Shown here in pieces: positions 1 to 9,211 of a stretch of DNA of 64,000 nucleotides. Each line of letters starts with the position of its first letter. The first letter of the stretch is position 1. The position numbers and the translations under genes were made by a program. The notes under the pieces are model-generated. The model was given only the letters and a program-made list of their open reading frames with translations. It had not been told where the DNA came from and made no database searches. The stretch is from positions 1,488,001 to 1,552,000 of the forward strand of contig NZ_JASKUT010000002.1 in NCBI RefSeq assembly GCF_030167925.1. Direction: 5' to 3'. Source of the DNA: Paenibacillus silviterrae (GTDB lineage Bacteria; Bacillota; Bacilli; Paenibacillales; NBRC-103111).

Positions 1-1902
1 CTGCCGGTCGACCTCGCCCAGCGCCTCGTACAGGTAGCTTCGAGTCTCCTCCACCCATTCCGGATCCTCAGGTAAATCATGGATGCGCCGGAGGCCGTCA
101 GCCCTCCATACCTCCTGCAGCTCCTGCGGCAGCTCCTGCATCTCCCGCTTCAGCTGCGCCTTGAACAGGCGAATCAGGCCGGTGACGTCTTCGCGGGAGT
201 AAATACCCGTGGATAAGGCCTGAAACGCCTGCCGCAGCAGAAGCTCCCAATCCGGGTTGCCGAGACGGAACAGCTGGGCCGCCTCCTGCAGCTCCTGCAT
301 TAAGGTATCCACGCCGGAGCCTTCGGCTAACGAGCCCCACTGCGGGTCATAGACGATGACCCTATTCGGGCCCAGCGAGATTTTGCGCTCCAGCGCCTTC
401 TCCGCCTGCCGATAGGACAGATGGACTTGATGCGGTTCCCTGACGGTTCCCCCGATGCCGAATGTGATCGTAAACTTCAGGTACTGTTCCACCCAAGCTC
501 GAGCCCGCTCCGCCATCTCGGTGATCTTCACGATCATCCGTCTCTCGCCGCCGCTGCCCGCCTTCCGGTAGAACAATCCGAGCCGGCTCGGAGTGACCCA
601 CTCCGTCCAGAGGAACTCCTCCTCTTCCTCGGCGATTTCCTGAATCGCGCTGCGCAGGGTAAACTTGAAAAGCAGCTGATCCCGAGCTGAATATTCGGAG
701 ATGAACCGGGCATACGCATCCATCTCTACAATAGCGGTGGCTGCGTAATCGAAGGGCGCCTCGATCCCGAGCAAAGCGGACTCCCTGTGAAGCTCCTCTT
801 TGGAGATCGGCCGCGTCCCCTCCATCAGCTCCTTGAACAGCTGCGATCTGCGGTAGATCATTCCTTCGGCCTGCTGTTCCTCGAACCGGTTTGATTGCTC
901 GATCAGATTCACCAGGGCATGGTCGATAAAGGCAAATTCGTCCTTGACATCCGTTCGGTCGACATACCCTTTCTTTTGCTCCGTGAAGGACTGAATCCGG
1001 CTGACGACCTGATCGATCGGACGATACTGCCGGTGGCTGATATACGTCATCGCTCCGACCCCGCCGACAATCGCTATGAGTCCGAGGACGAACCATATGT
1101 ACGAGAAGGTGGAGAGAAAAGCGAATACACTGTGATGCTGCATACTCATATACAGCTTCCAGCCGGAATACGGGGAAGCCAGCACCACGCTGCCCTTCTC
1201 CGCCGCCGGCGCCTGCGGGCCGCATGGCCGCGCCGCCCCTTCGAAGCTGCTGCCGCCGGCATCCATCAGACAAGCGGTCCCGGTGCCGTTGTCGTACATC
1301 TCCTTCACGAGCGCCTGGAGCGAGCTGGAGCGCACGTTGATGACAATCAGGCCTTGAGCGCCGGAATAATAGGGCATTTTTTTAACTAAAGAGACAATCG
1401 TCTTCTGGCGGTCATCGGAATCGTACAACGACAAATTTCTTACACCGCTCCACAGCATCGGCTTCGATGATTTCATTGCCCGCTCGATAAAGTCACGGTC
1501 CCCGAAATCCTTGATTTCCGATGAGAAATGCTGCAGCAGCACCTTGCCGTCCGTCGCACGGTACAAATAAACGGAATCGATCATCGGCAGCGGCGCCACG
1601 AAGTCGAGCAGCACCTCGGTAACCCCATAATACGAATAGGGGGATTGCTCCCCCGTTTGTTCGAAATAAGCTGCAATCTTAGGATGCAGCAGTAAATTTT
1701 TACTGGCGAGCGTATCGATATTCTGCAGCGTGGAATCGACAATATGCATGACCTGCTGGGAATACACCTCATACGTCTTCAGGGATTGCTTCTTCGTCAG
1801 CTCGTTGACACCAAGAAAGAACAACAGCATCAAGCAGAAGATGACCGCAAAAAAAATCGGAAGGTAGGATAAAATAAAACGATACAACCACTTTTTTTGC
1901 AA
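1..1902 (-). CDS. Membrane-anchored AraC-type regulator, C-terminus cut by window edge
   Basis: The reading frame stays open to base 1, so the C-terminus, where the AraC helix-turn-helix should lie, is outside the window. Visible are 634 residues: a first membrane helix at about 8-30, an extracellular sensor region, a second helix at about 258-282, and a cytoplasmic stretch whose end resembles the degenerate GGDEF-like module of these regulators (a FGIGG turn, then SYRQAEKALERK). This is the architecture of the full-length regulator at 28835-31156. I chose the TTG at 1902 because GGAGAG lies 7 bases upstream and the frame gives a basic start running into the membrane helix; the nearby ATG at 1909 opens a short wrong frame. 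It is the last gene of a minus-strand group with the SGNH hydrolase and Gfo/Idh genes. It probably senses an extracellular carbohydrate signal; the ligand is unknown. Confidence 0.85.
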   Translation of the reverse strand, partial: MQKKWLYRFILSYLPIFFAVIFCLMLLFFLGVNELTKKQSLKTYEVYSQQVMHIVDSTLQNIDTLASKNLLLHPKIAAYFEQTGEQSPYSYYGVTEVLLDFVAPLPMIDSVYLYRATDGKVLLQHFSSEIKDFGDRDFIERAMKSSKPMLWSGVRNLSLYDSDDRQKTIVSLVKKMPYYSGAQGLIVINVRSSSLQALVKEMYDNGTGTACLMDAGGSSFEGAARPCGPQAPAAEKGSVVLASPYSGWKLYMSMQHHSVFAFLSTFSYIWFVLGLIAIVGGVGAMTYISHRQYRPIDQVVSRIQSFTEQKKGYVDRTDVKDEFAFIDHALVNLIEQSNRFEEQQAEGMIYRRSQLFKELMEGTRPISKEELHRESALLGIEAPFDYAATAIVEMDAYARFISEYSARDQLLFKFTLRSAIQEIAEEEEEFLWTEWVTPSRLGLFYRKAGSGGERRMIVKITEMAERARAWVEQYLKFTITFGIGGTVREPHQVHLSYRQAEKALERKISLGPNRVIVYDPQWGSLAEGSGVDTLMQELQEAAQLFRLGNPDWELLLRQAFQALSTGIYSREDVTGLIRLFKAQLKREMQELPQELQEVWRADGLRRIHDLPEDPEWVEETRSYLYEALGEVDRQ

Positions 1903-1965
1903 AACGCATCTCTCCTATAGCGTGTTGTGAGGTTCTTTCATTGTAAAGGATTCGCTCGGAAATGC

Positions 1966-2991
1966 CTACCTTTCCCGCAAGCAATAATGTTCCAGCACCG
2001 GCTTCATCAAGGCGGCCAGCCGCTCTCCCATCCGCATGTGGCCGTAGGAGCCCGGATGGATCATATCGGCGGAGAGGCTCGAATAGTCCATCATCACGGA
2101 CGAGCCGTCCAGCAGGTACACATGCGGGTGCTGCAAAGCCTTCACTTGCTCCTGCAATATGTCATTATAACGTCTCTCCCGTTCTCCCGCGACCGTATCC
2201 GCTTGCGTAGCGAAGTTAGGATAAATCGTAATGACGAAAATCGGCTTCTTCGGATGCCGCATGGCAACCTGCTTCAAGAGATACTCCGTCCGTTCGGCGA
2301 ACGCCTCCGGGGTGAATTGATCCCGCATATTCACTCCAAGCTCCAGTGTAATCACGTCCCAGTCCTGACGCTCGGCGAGGAAATCCGCCATCTCCTTCTC
2401 GCACAGGCACGAGCCGCTCATTCCTTTGTTGGAAACGTCCGCCTGCAGGCGGCGGGCCGCTTGATCCACGTAGGAGAGCGGATACGTCATCAGGCCGTGC
2501 GTGATGGAGGAGCCGTAGGCCAGCCAGCGCAGGCGAGGCGTCTCCTCGGGCTTCGGCGGCCGTACGGGATGCCCGAACGTGTTCAGACGCAGCAGCACGG
2601 CATTCGCCCGGCCGAAGATGATGCGCCATACCTCCGGTGCGAAGCCGCTCTCCAGCAGCTGCTCCCGCGGTATCATGCTCAAGCGAGGGGGCTCCTCCAG
2701 GTGGAGCGTAGTGGGTAAGCCCGCCTGCAGGCGATGCATGGAATGAAGAATGCCTCCCTTATACACCGCGACCTCCCCTTCGTTATTAGGGAGCTGCAGG
2801 GTGATCCGGACATTCGGGGCCGGGGTGACGAACCTGATCTCACAGCCGGTCGATTCCTCGGCAATGAATCGGCCCCGTTCTCCCAGCGTGTGCCTTACCT
2901 CCTGAGGAAAGCGGCACAGATGATAGCCACCCGCGTACCCCTCCAGCGCGGCGACATTGTGAAAGTGAAGCTCATCAATCTTTAGGCTCAT
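1966..2991 (-). CDS. SGNH/GDSL-family hydrolase
   Basis: 341 residues, no signal peptide, so probably cytoplasmic. The N-terminal 140 residues look like a beta-rich accessory domain. The catalytic SGNH domain follows: block I GSSITHG with the nucleophilic Ser, GMSGS (block II Gly), ELGVN (block III Asn) and DMIHPGSYGH carrying the catalytic Asp and His of block V. Members with this two-domain layout usually remove acyl (often acetyl) groups from carbohydrates. It starts 2 bases after the stop of the upstream Gfo/Idh/MocA gene, so the two are almost certainly cotranscribed and translationally coupled, which supports a role in sugar catabolism. The exact ester substrate cannot be read from the sequence. 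Confidence 0.88.
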   Translation of the reverse strand: MSLKIDELHFHNVAALEGYAGGYHLCRFPQEVRHTLGERGRFIAEESTGCEIRFVTPAPNVRITLQLPNNEGEVAVYKGGILHSMHRLQAGLPTTLHLEEPPRLSMIPREQLLESGFAPEVWRIIFGRANAVLLRLNTFGHPVRPPKPEETPRLRWLAYGSSITHGLMTYPLSYVDQAARRLQADVSNKGMSGSCLCEKEMADFLAERQDWDVITLELGVNMRDQFTPEAFAERTEYLLKQVAMRHPKKPIFVITIYPNFATQADTVAGERERRYNDILQEQVKALQHPHVYLLDGSSVMMDYSSLSADMIHPGSYGHMRMGERLAALMKPVLEHYCLRER

Positions 2992-2993
2992 CC

Positions 2994-4076
2994 TTATTCT
3001 CCCTGTGGACTCAGCTTGACCTCAGAGCCCGTTCTAGCCGATTCGTACAAGGCCGAAAGAATATTGATCATATCTACGCCGTCCTGCGGCGAATTCACCG
3101 GTACGGCTCTGCCTTGAATGCAGTCGATAAAATGGTGCAGATGCGGTGTATGCCCGACGTTATCCTTCGGCAGCCGCGGAAGCAGATCAACCAACGTTCC
3201 CGCCACCTCGGTGAAGACTTTAGCTTCGCCGCGGCGGTAGCTGAGTCCGGCCCCCGTACCTCGAAGCTCAACGAAGTTCATTTCCTCCTCGACATTGGAG
3301 GCCCAGCTGAACTCAATCTGCAGCGTTGCTCCGTTGTCGAAGCGGATAAAGCCGGTGGCCAGGTCCTCCACGTCAAAGGTGCCTTCATCCTTGCTTTCTC
3401 CAAATTGACTATGCTCCGAGTCGCTGATCGAGGATCCGGCAAACTTGGTATAGGCAGCACCCGTAACCGAGACAGGGCGAGGAGCGCCCATCAGCCAAAT
3501 GGCAACGTCGATAAAATGTACGCCCAAATCAATGAGCGGACCGCCTCCCGATAACGACTTCGTGGTAAACCAGCCGCCCTTGCCGGGAATGCCGCGGCGG
3601 CGAACCCAGCCACATCGGCCTGTATAAATTTCTCCGGCATGTCCTTCGGATATATATTTCTTTAGGAACTGAACCGCCGGACGGAACCGGTTGTTCCGCA
3701 TCGCCATTAGAATTTTACCGCTGCGCTCGGCAGCCGCAGCCATCTTGGCGGCTTCCTGCGGCGTTACGGCATCCGGTTTTTCACAGAAAACATGGATACC
3801 CCGCTCCAGTGCCGCTACGGAAATTTCGCTGTGGTAGGCATTCGGCGTACAAATATCAACGAAATCAAGGCCCGGATGCGCCTCCAGCAGCTCATTATAA
3901 TCGCTATATACGTGCTGAATCCCAAGCTCTGCAGCCCGCTGCAACGCCCGCTCCGAATTCGTGTCGCAAAGAGCCGTCAGCTCCACCTCCGGGTGATTCT
4001 CCAGTGCCGGGGCGTGGGCCGATCTGAATATATTCCCTGCTCCAATAATACCTGCTTTCAATTTTTTGCCACTCAT
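2994..4076 (-). CDS. Gfo/Idh/MocA-family NAD(P)-dependent oxidoreductase
   Basis: 360 residues. The N-terminal Rossmann fold has the dinucleotide motif GIIGAGNI at the very start, followed by the family signature CEKPDA near residue 100, which carries the catalytic Lys. The C-terminal part is the alpha/beta substrate domain, with GGGPLIDLGVHFIDVA in its usual place. Enzymes of this family oxidise or reduce sugars, inositols or their derivatives. The start at 4076 is preferred over an in-frame ATG at 4100 because GGAGGGG lies between them at good distance from the downstream ATG. It is the first gene of the operon with the SGNH hydrolase and the AraC regulator. The substrate is not predictable. 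Confidence 0.92.
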   Translation of the reverse strand: MSGKKLKAGIIGAGNIFRSAHAPALENHPEVELTALCDTNSERALQRAAELGIQHVYSDYNELLEAHPGLDFVDICTPNAYHSEISVAALERGIHVFCEKPDAVTPQEAAKMAAAAERSGKILMAMRNNRFRPAVQFLKKYISEGHAGEIYTGRCGWVRRRGIPGKGGWFTTKSLSGGGPLIDLGVHFIDVAIWLMGAPRPVSVTGAAYTKFAGSSISDSEHSQFGESKDEGTFDVEDLATGFIRFDNGATLQIEFSWASNVEEEMNFVELRGTGAGLSYRRGEAKVFTEVAGTLVDLLPRLPKDNVGHTPHLHHFIDCIQGRAVPVNSPQDGVDMINILSALYESARTGSEVKLSPQGE

Positions 4077-4203
4077 CGTTGTTCGTCCCCTCCGCTTCAT
4101 GAATGCTGTACAGCCGTACAGATAGCTATACCATAGGGAAGCGAGGGGGCTGAGGCAATATTCACTTTTCTCGTATATGGCAAAAAAGGCGGTAAGGAGC
4201 GGG

Positions 4204-5940
4204 TTAATCTCCGGCTACGGCAAGCCAGTGGCCGGACTGTACCTCAACGAACCGGGACCGCTCCAGCCCGTACGGATCCGCCGCATTCGGATCTGCGGGA
4301 GGCACGAATGCTTTGCGGGATTCCACGGCCGGATCGGGCACGGGGATCGACGACAGCAGCGTCTTGGTATACGGATGCAGCGGGTTTGCGTACAGCTCCT
4401 CGCTCTCCGCGAGCTCGACAATCTTGCCCTTGTACATGACCGCTACGCGATCGCTGATATGCTTCACCATCGAGAGGTCGTGGGCGATAAACAAATACGT
4501 CAGCCCGAGCCGCTGCTGCAGCTCCTCCAGCAGCCGGACGATCTGGGCCTGAATGGATACGTCCAAAGCCGAAAGCGGCTCGTCGCATACGATAAACTCC
4601 GGCTCGACCGCCAGCGCCCGCGCAATGCCTATCCGCTGCCGCTGTCCTCCCGAGAATTCGTGAGGGTAGCGGCCCGCATGCGATGCGCTGAGCCCGACCA
4701 GCTCGAGCAGCTCCTCCACCCGCCGCTGCCGCTCAAGCTTGCTGCTCGTCATCTTGTGAAGATCGAGTGCCTCGCCTATGATGTCGACAACCCTCAGCCG
4801 GGGATTGAGCGAGGCGTACGGATCCTGGAAGATCATCTGCATATGGCGGCGCATGATCTTCATCTCGCTGCGGTTCAGCCGATTCAGCGGTATCCCCTTA
4901 AACAGCACTTCGCCTCCCGTCGCTTCGTTGAGCCGCAGAATGGTCCTTCCCGTCGTAGATTTGCCGCAGCCCGACTCCCCTACCATGCCCAACGTCTCCC
5001 CAGCGCGAATGCTGAAGCTGATATCGTTGACGGCTTTGAGCATTTGCCCTTTACCTAAGCTGAAATGCTGCTTGAGCGACCGCACCTCCAGCAGAGGAAG
5101 GACATCCGGTGAACGGGGGACGGCCGGAGCGGGCTTCGGCTTCTTCTTCTCGTCTAGCCGCGGCAGAGCATTCAATAGGCGCAGCGTATAAGGATGCTTC
5201 GGAGCGTAGAAGATATCCTCCGTCGTACCCGTTTCCACGACCTCGCCGTCCTTCATGACCACGACTCTGTCGCACATCCCTGCCACAACCCCCAGATCAT
5301 GCGTGATCAGGACGATGGACGTACCTAGCTTACGCTGAATTTCCTTCAATTGATGGAGAATCTGAGCCTGAATGGTGACATCCAGCGAGGTCGTCGGCTC
5401 ATCGGCAATCAGCAAGGAAGGCCGGCACGCGAGTGCGATGGCGATCATCACCCTTTGGCGCATCCCCCCGGAAAATTCGTGCGGATATTGGTCGTAGCGG
5501 GCTTCGCCATTCGGAATGCCGACCAGCTTCAGCAGCTCGATCGCCTCCTTGCGCGCTTCCTCCCCGCTCATCCTGCGATGCTTGATCAGGCTCTCCTCAA
5601 TCTGCCGCCCGATTCGCATCGTCGGGTTCAGAGAGGACATCGGGTCCTGGAAAATCATGCCGATCTCCCGTCCCCGAATCTGCTCCATCTCCCGGTCCGT
5701 CTTATCCGCCAGGTTCTGCCCCTGGAACAGCACCCTTCCTCCTTTCACCACCGATGGAGGCGTCGGGAGCAGCCTCATAATCGTGCGCGCGGTCACGCTC
5801 TTGCCGCTGCCCGACTCTCCGACAATGCCTAACGTCTCTCCCTTGCGGACAGCAAAGCTGACATTGCGAACCGCTTCCACCTCCTTATCTCGAGAGTAGA
5901 AGGATACCGACAGCTGCTCTACTTCCAATATGTTTGTCAT
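4204..5940 (-). CDS. Fused dipeptide/oligopeptide-type ABC transporter ATPase (DppD-DppF fusion)
   Basis: 578 residues with two complete ABC nucleotide-binding domains in one chain. Domain 1 has Walker A GESGSGKS, signature FSGGMRQR and Walker B LLIADEP. Domain 2 has GESGCGKST, FSGGQRQR and FIVCDEP. Both carry the C-terminal extension typical of the Dpp/Opp/nickel class (HPYT motifs). It should energise import of a peptide, opine or metal chelate through the two permeases encoded divergently at 6143-9094. The start at 5940 has AGGTGAG six bases upstream; a longer frame to 6051 reads through the intergenic region without a ribosome site. Such fusions are known (GsiA/YejF type), so the fusion alone is not unusual. 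Confidence 0.93.
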   Translation of the reverse strand: MTNILEVEQLSVSFYSRDKEVEAVRNVSFAVRKGETLGIVGESGSGKSVTARTIMRLLPTPPSVVKGGRVLFQGQNLADKTDREMEQIRGREIGMIFQDPMSSLNPTMRIGRQIEESLIKHRRMSGEEARKEAIELLKLVGIPNGEARYDQYPHEFSGGMRQRVMIAIALACRPSLLIADEPTTSLDVTIQAQILHQLKEIQRKLGTSIVLITHDLGVVAGMCDRVVVMKDGEVVETGTTEDIFYAPKHPYTLRLLNALPRLDEKKKPKPAPAVPRSPDVLPLLEVRSLKQHFSLGKGQMLKAVNDISFSIRAGETLGMVGESGCGKSTTGRTILRLNEATGGEVLFKGIPLNRLNRSEMKIMRRHMQMIFQDPYASLNPRLRVVDIIGEALDLHKMTSSKLERQRRVEELLELVGLSASHAGRYPHEFSGGQRQRIGIARALAVEPEFIVCDEPLSALDVSIQAQIVRLLEELQQRLGLTYLFIAHDLSMVKHISDRVAVMYKGKIVELAESEELYANPLHPYTKTLLSSIPVPDPAVESRKAFVPPADPNAADPYGLERSRFVEVQSGHWLAVAGD

Positions 5941-5995
5941 CCTGCTCACCTGTTCTATAAATTTTTGGGAGATTAAGCGGCCACATAGTGCTTGC

Positions 5996-6024
5996 ACACT
6001 AAAATAATGTTTCACTAGTTTCAA
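5996..6024 (-). promoter_or_regulatory. Candidate promoter for the fused ATPase gene
   Basis: On the minus strand, TTGAAA (6024-6019) and TAGTGT (6001-5996) are separated by 17 bases, 56 bases before the ATPase start. The -10 is weak, so this is only a candidate. Confidence 0.4.
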
Positions 6025-6054
6025 ATCGTAGCGAAAAATTGTTTTGACCAACTA

Positions 6055-6083
6055 TTGACATAATGGTACACGCCTAATAAAAT
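6055..6083 (+). promoter_or_regulatory. Sigma-A-type promoter for the permease/binding-protein arm
   Basis: TTGACA at 6055-6060, a 17-base spacer and TAAAAT at 6078-6083: a near-consensus housekeeping promoter 60 bases before the first permease start. It lies in the same intergenic region as the divergent ATPase promoter, so both arms may be controlled together. Confidence 0.7.
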
Positions 6084-6142
6084 CTAGTATATCTATCGGA
6101 ATAATACAATATAAAGCATGAGAGGTAAAGGGGTATACGAAT

Positions 6143-7567
6143 GTGACTGGACATACCATACAATCCCAGCTCCTTCAACGGCTCGGGGACACGTATTCGA
6201 AGATGCTGCAGCATCCCTCGTATCGCTACTTGCTCTTGCTCACAGGAGCGCCGGTGAACCTGGCCGTCTATTTCGCCTTTCTGCGCAGCAAGAGGAAGGG
6301 GAAACCGAACGAGATGCTGTATAAGCTCGAGCAGGAATGGATCGCGGCCGGCTATCGGGAACGACTGCTGATGGAAACGAAGGAGCAGCTTGAGCGCAAG
6401 CATCGGTTTTTCGGTCAACCCGTTGAATGGTCAAAGCTGAATCGGGAAGCGGAAAGACTCACAGAGGTCAAATGGAGAGAGAAGCTGCACAATCACGCGA
6501 ATGATCGGCAGGAAGACCGAATCACCTATGCGGATACGTTCGCAGAGCTGATTAAGCATCCGCTTTTTCTGGTGCTTTCGCTGCTCCCGGGGTGCTGCAT
6601 GTATCTGCTAATGCTCCTGTTTGCCAATCCTTATCTCAAATACATCGGGGAGCGGCTGATCATGACGATCTTCGTCATCCTCGGCGTCGCCTTTCTGGTA
6701 TTTACTATTCTTTATTTATCACCTATGAATCCGGCAGCCAACATCATCGGCGAAACGGCAACACCGGAGCAGATAGCAGCATTCAACAAGCTCTATGGAT
6801 TGGATCAGCCTTATCTCGTACAGCTGTGGGATATGTTTCGGGATATCGTGACCTTTGACCTCGGAAAATCGTTTGCAGGAAACGAGGATGTCACGGCATC
6901 CATCGCCAAGAAATTTCCGGTGACGCTGACGCTGGCGGTCATCTCCACAGTCGTCGCCGTACTGATCGCACTGCCGATCGGGCTGATCTCAGCCACTCGG
7001 CCTCATTCCTTCTGGGATTACACCTTCATGCTGCTGGCTCTGATCGGCTTGTCGATCCCGAATTTTTGGCAGGGCTTGATATTGATCCTGAATTTCTCGA
7101 TCAAGCTGCAGTGGCTGCCCGCCACCTATAATCCGCAGAATGCTCTCACGATGATCCTGCCTGTAGTCGTTCTGGGTACAGGCCTAATGGCGACGGTCGC
7201 CAGAATGACGCGTTCTTCTACGCTGGAAGTGATCAACGAGGATTATATTACGACAGCCCGTGCCAAAGGTTTATCGCGCTCGCAAATCTTATGGAAGCAT
7301 GCTGTGGGTAATGCACTGATTCCGATTATTACGGTAATCGGCTTGCAGTTCGGTGCCATGCTCGGAGGGGCGGCGGTAACGGAGAAGGTTTTCAATATTA
7401 ACGGAATTGGAAGCTACATCGTGGACAAGCAGTTCATTCCCGATATTCCCAGCATTATGGGCGGGGTTGTGTACACCGCCATCACCATCTCCATCGTTAA
7501 CGTGATCATCGACATTTTGTATGCCTTTATCGATCCAAGAATTCGCTCGCGAATGAAACAATACTAG
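6143..7567 (+). CDS. Dpp/Opp-type ABC permease (DppB-like) with a long N-terminal extension
   Basis: 474 residues, against about 310 for normal DppB proteins. The standard permease begins near residue 170 (membrane helix VILGVAFLVFTILYLSP, then the periplasm-type loop ending LDQPYLVQLW). It ends with the EAA cytoplasmic loop (TTARAKGLSRSQILWKHAVGNAL) and the usual terminal helix. The first 165 residues are extra: one candidate helix at about 27-47, a charged cytoplasmic-looking stretch rich in Lys/Arg/Glu, and a second helix at about 139-160. The GTG start has AAAGGGG about 9 bases upstream, and the frame reads continuously into the canonical domain. It forms the import channel with the next gene; 6 bases separate them. 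The function of the extension is unknown. Confidence 0.9.
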   Translation: MTGHTIQSQLLQRLGDTYSKMLQHPSYRYLLLLTGAPVNLAVYFAFLRSKRKGKPNEMLYKLEQEWIAAGYRERLLMETKEQLERKHRFFGQPVEWSKLNREAERLTEVKWREKLHNHANDRQEDRITYADTFAELIKHPLFLVLSLLPGCCMYLLMLLFANPYLKYIGERLIMTIFVILGVAFLVFTILYLSPMNPAANIIGETATPEQIAAFNKLYGLDQPYLVQLWDMFRDIVTFDLGKSFAGNEDVTASIAKKFPVTLTLAVISTVVAVLIALPIGLISATRPHSFWDYTFMLLALIGLSIPNFWQGLILILNFSIKLQWLPATYNPQNALTMILPVVVLGTGLMATVARMTRSSTLEVINEDYITTARAKGLSRSQILWKHAVGNALIPIITVIGLQFGAMLGGAAVTEKVFNINGIGSYIVDKQFIPDIPSIMGGVVYTAITISIVNVIIDILYAFIDPRIRSRMKQY

Positions 7568-7573
7568 CAGGTG

Positions 7574-9094
7574 ATGCATGTGACCCAATCCATTACGCTT
7601 TCCAGACAGGATCAACACTTTCGATTCAAAACCAGCATCGACTATTCGCAGGCGGGATTTGCCGCAGCCGCTACTCTGGCGCTCTCGCTAGTGCTGCTGC
7701 TAAGCAGCTTCACCTGGCAGGATCTGACGATCAAGCCCGCTGTATTCATCGCGTTCCTGACTTATTCAGCCTTCGGTCTGCTGCAGCTGGGTGTCCTGAT
7801 GCAGATCCGCCGGGATTTGATCCGTCACGGAGCAATAAACCAAAAGACCCGGCGTTTAGGCTATGTACTGCTCCTTAGCCTACTGACCGCTAATATATTC
7901 ATGGTCAGTGCCGCATTGCAGTTGGTGAAGAAGAAAAAGAGCCCTGCATATACCCTTGCCGTTTATTCATTACTAACGACGGTGTTTGTTTTCGCCGTAT
8001 CCTCTTTGAATGTTTTTAAGCCGTATGTTTCGAACGGATTTCTTCCCGGCATGACAGCCCTGCTTGTGGCAGGGGTCATCCAGCAGATTTCCCTTCTTGG
8101 GATAGCACGGTTTTACGACGATGAGCGCCCCTTGCCTCAATGGTTATACGGGGTCGCCGCTTTGCTGCTGATCACCTCGGTTACGGGGAATGTATTTGCA
8201 TTGGCGCTAAGTATTTTGCTTATTTCCAAACTCCGGAATCGGGAAGGACTGGCCGGCGCGAAGCTGCAGGAAACGATGGATCGGCTTTCTCGCAGCGCCA
8301 CCTCCATGCTGGGACTGTTCTTTATCGGTTTTCTGCTCTCGATATCCCTGTGCAGCTATTTCACATTCGATTATGGTATGGCCATAGATAACAATTACGG
8401 AGCCATCCTGCAGCCGCCAAGCATGGTCTACCCGCTCGGCACGGACAACTTCGGCCGCTGCCTGTTCTCGCGAATTGTCTTCGGCGCCCGCATCTCGCTC
8501 TTTGTGGGAATCGTATCCACTCTAATTCCGGTGGTGATCGGAGGCGCATTAGGAACCCTATCCGGCTATTACGGACGAAGTACGGATAATCTGATTATGC
8601 GGGCCCTTGATATTCTTTACGCCATACCGGGGATTTTGCTGGCCATTGCGATTATCGCCGCCTTCGGCGCCAATACGTTCAATCTGATTCTGGCGCTGAG
8701 CATAGGGGCTATTCCGACCTATGCACGCACGATGAGAGCGAATGTCCTGCTCGTCTCGACGCTGGAATATGTGCAGGCGGCACGCGCCTTCGGCGCAGGG
8801 GATGTTCAAATTTTACTAAAGCATATCGTGCCGAACTCGCTGGCTCCCATGATCGTCAAGTCCACGCTGACCTTAGGCGCCGCCGTCATCTCGACCAGCA
8901 GCCTGAGCTACCTCGGACTAGGGGTCGAGCCGCACATTCCGGAGTGGGGCAACATTCTGAAGGTAGGAAGCGCCTATCTCGAAACCCATGCTTATACGGC
9001 AATTTATCCCGGCCTTGCGATCATCGCTCTCGTACTCTCCTTCAACTTTCTGGGAGACGGCTTGCGGGATGCGCTGGATCCGAAGCTGGACTAG
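7574..9094 (+). CDS. Dpp/Opp-type ABC permease (DppC-like) with a multi-helix N-terminal extension
   Basis: About 506 residues, against about 300 for normal DppC. The canonical part starts near residue 235 (SMLGLFFIGFLLSISL), followed by the conserved YPLGTDNFGRCLFSR segment, the EAA loop (VQAARAFGAGDVQILLKHIVPNSL) and the C-terminal FLGDGLRDALDP motif. The first 230 residues are an added membrane region with about six predicted helices and no resemblance to a permease core that I recognise. Start choice is uncertain: GTG 7571, ATG 7574 and GTG 7580 are all in frame around the sequence AGCAGGTGATG. It is followed by the binding-protein gene after 117 bases. It pairs with the DppB-like subunit. 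Confidence 0.88.
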   Translation: MHVTQSITLSRQDQHFRFKTSIDYSQAGFAAAATLALSLVLLLSSFTWQDLTIKPAVFIAFLTYSAFGLLQLGVLMQIRRDLIRHGAINQKTRRLGYVLLLSLLTANIFMVSAALQLVKKKKSPAYTLAVYSLLTTVFVFAVSSLNVFKPYVSNGFLPGMTALLVAGVIQQISLLGIARFYDDERPLPQWLYGVAALLLITSVTGNVFALALSILLISKLRNREGLAGAKLQETMDRLSRSATSMLGLFFIGFLLSISLCSYFTFDYGMAIDNNYGAILQPPSMVYPLGTDNFGRCLFSRIVFGARISLFVGIVSTLIPVVIGGALGTLSGYYGRSTDNLIMRALDILYAIPGILLAIAIIAAFGANTFNLILALSIGAIPTYARTMRANVLLVSTLEYVQAARAFGAGDVQILLKHIVPNSLAPMIVKSTLTLGAAVISTSSLSYLGLGVEPHIPEWGNILKVGSAYLETHAYTAIYPGLAIIALVLSFNFLGDGLRDALDPKLD

Positions 9095-9211
9095 CTGTAA
9101 CTTACAGAATCCTCATTCAAATTCCATAGCCTCTACGTTTCGTAACATGCAGGAATGAGGAATGAATGTGCGTTCATAGATACTACTGCTATATTGGGAG
9201 GAAAGAAATCC

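Noticed and set aside
362..1273. 303-residue minus-strand open frame rich in Arg and Gly
   Set aside because: It lies in another frame of the membrane AraC gene, has no ribosome site, and its composition is typical of an out-of-frame reading of GC-rich codons.
4177..5058. 293-residue plus-strand open frame
   Set aside because: It is antisense to the fused ATPase, whose motifs are complete; no family resemblance.
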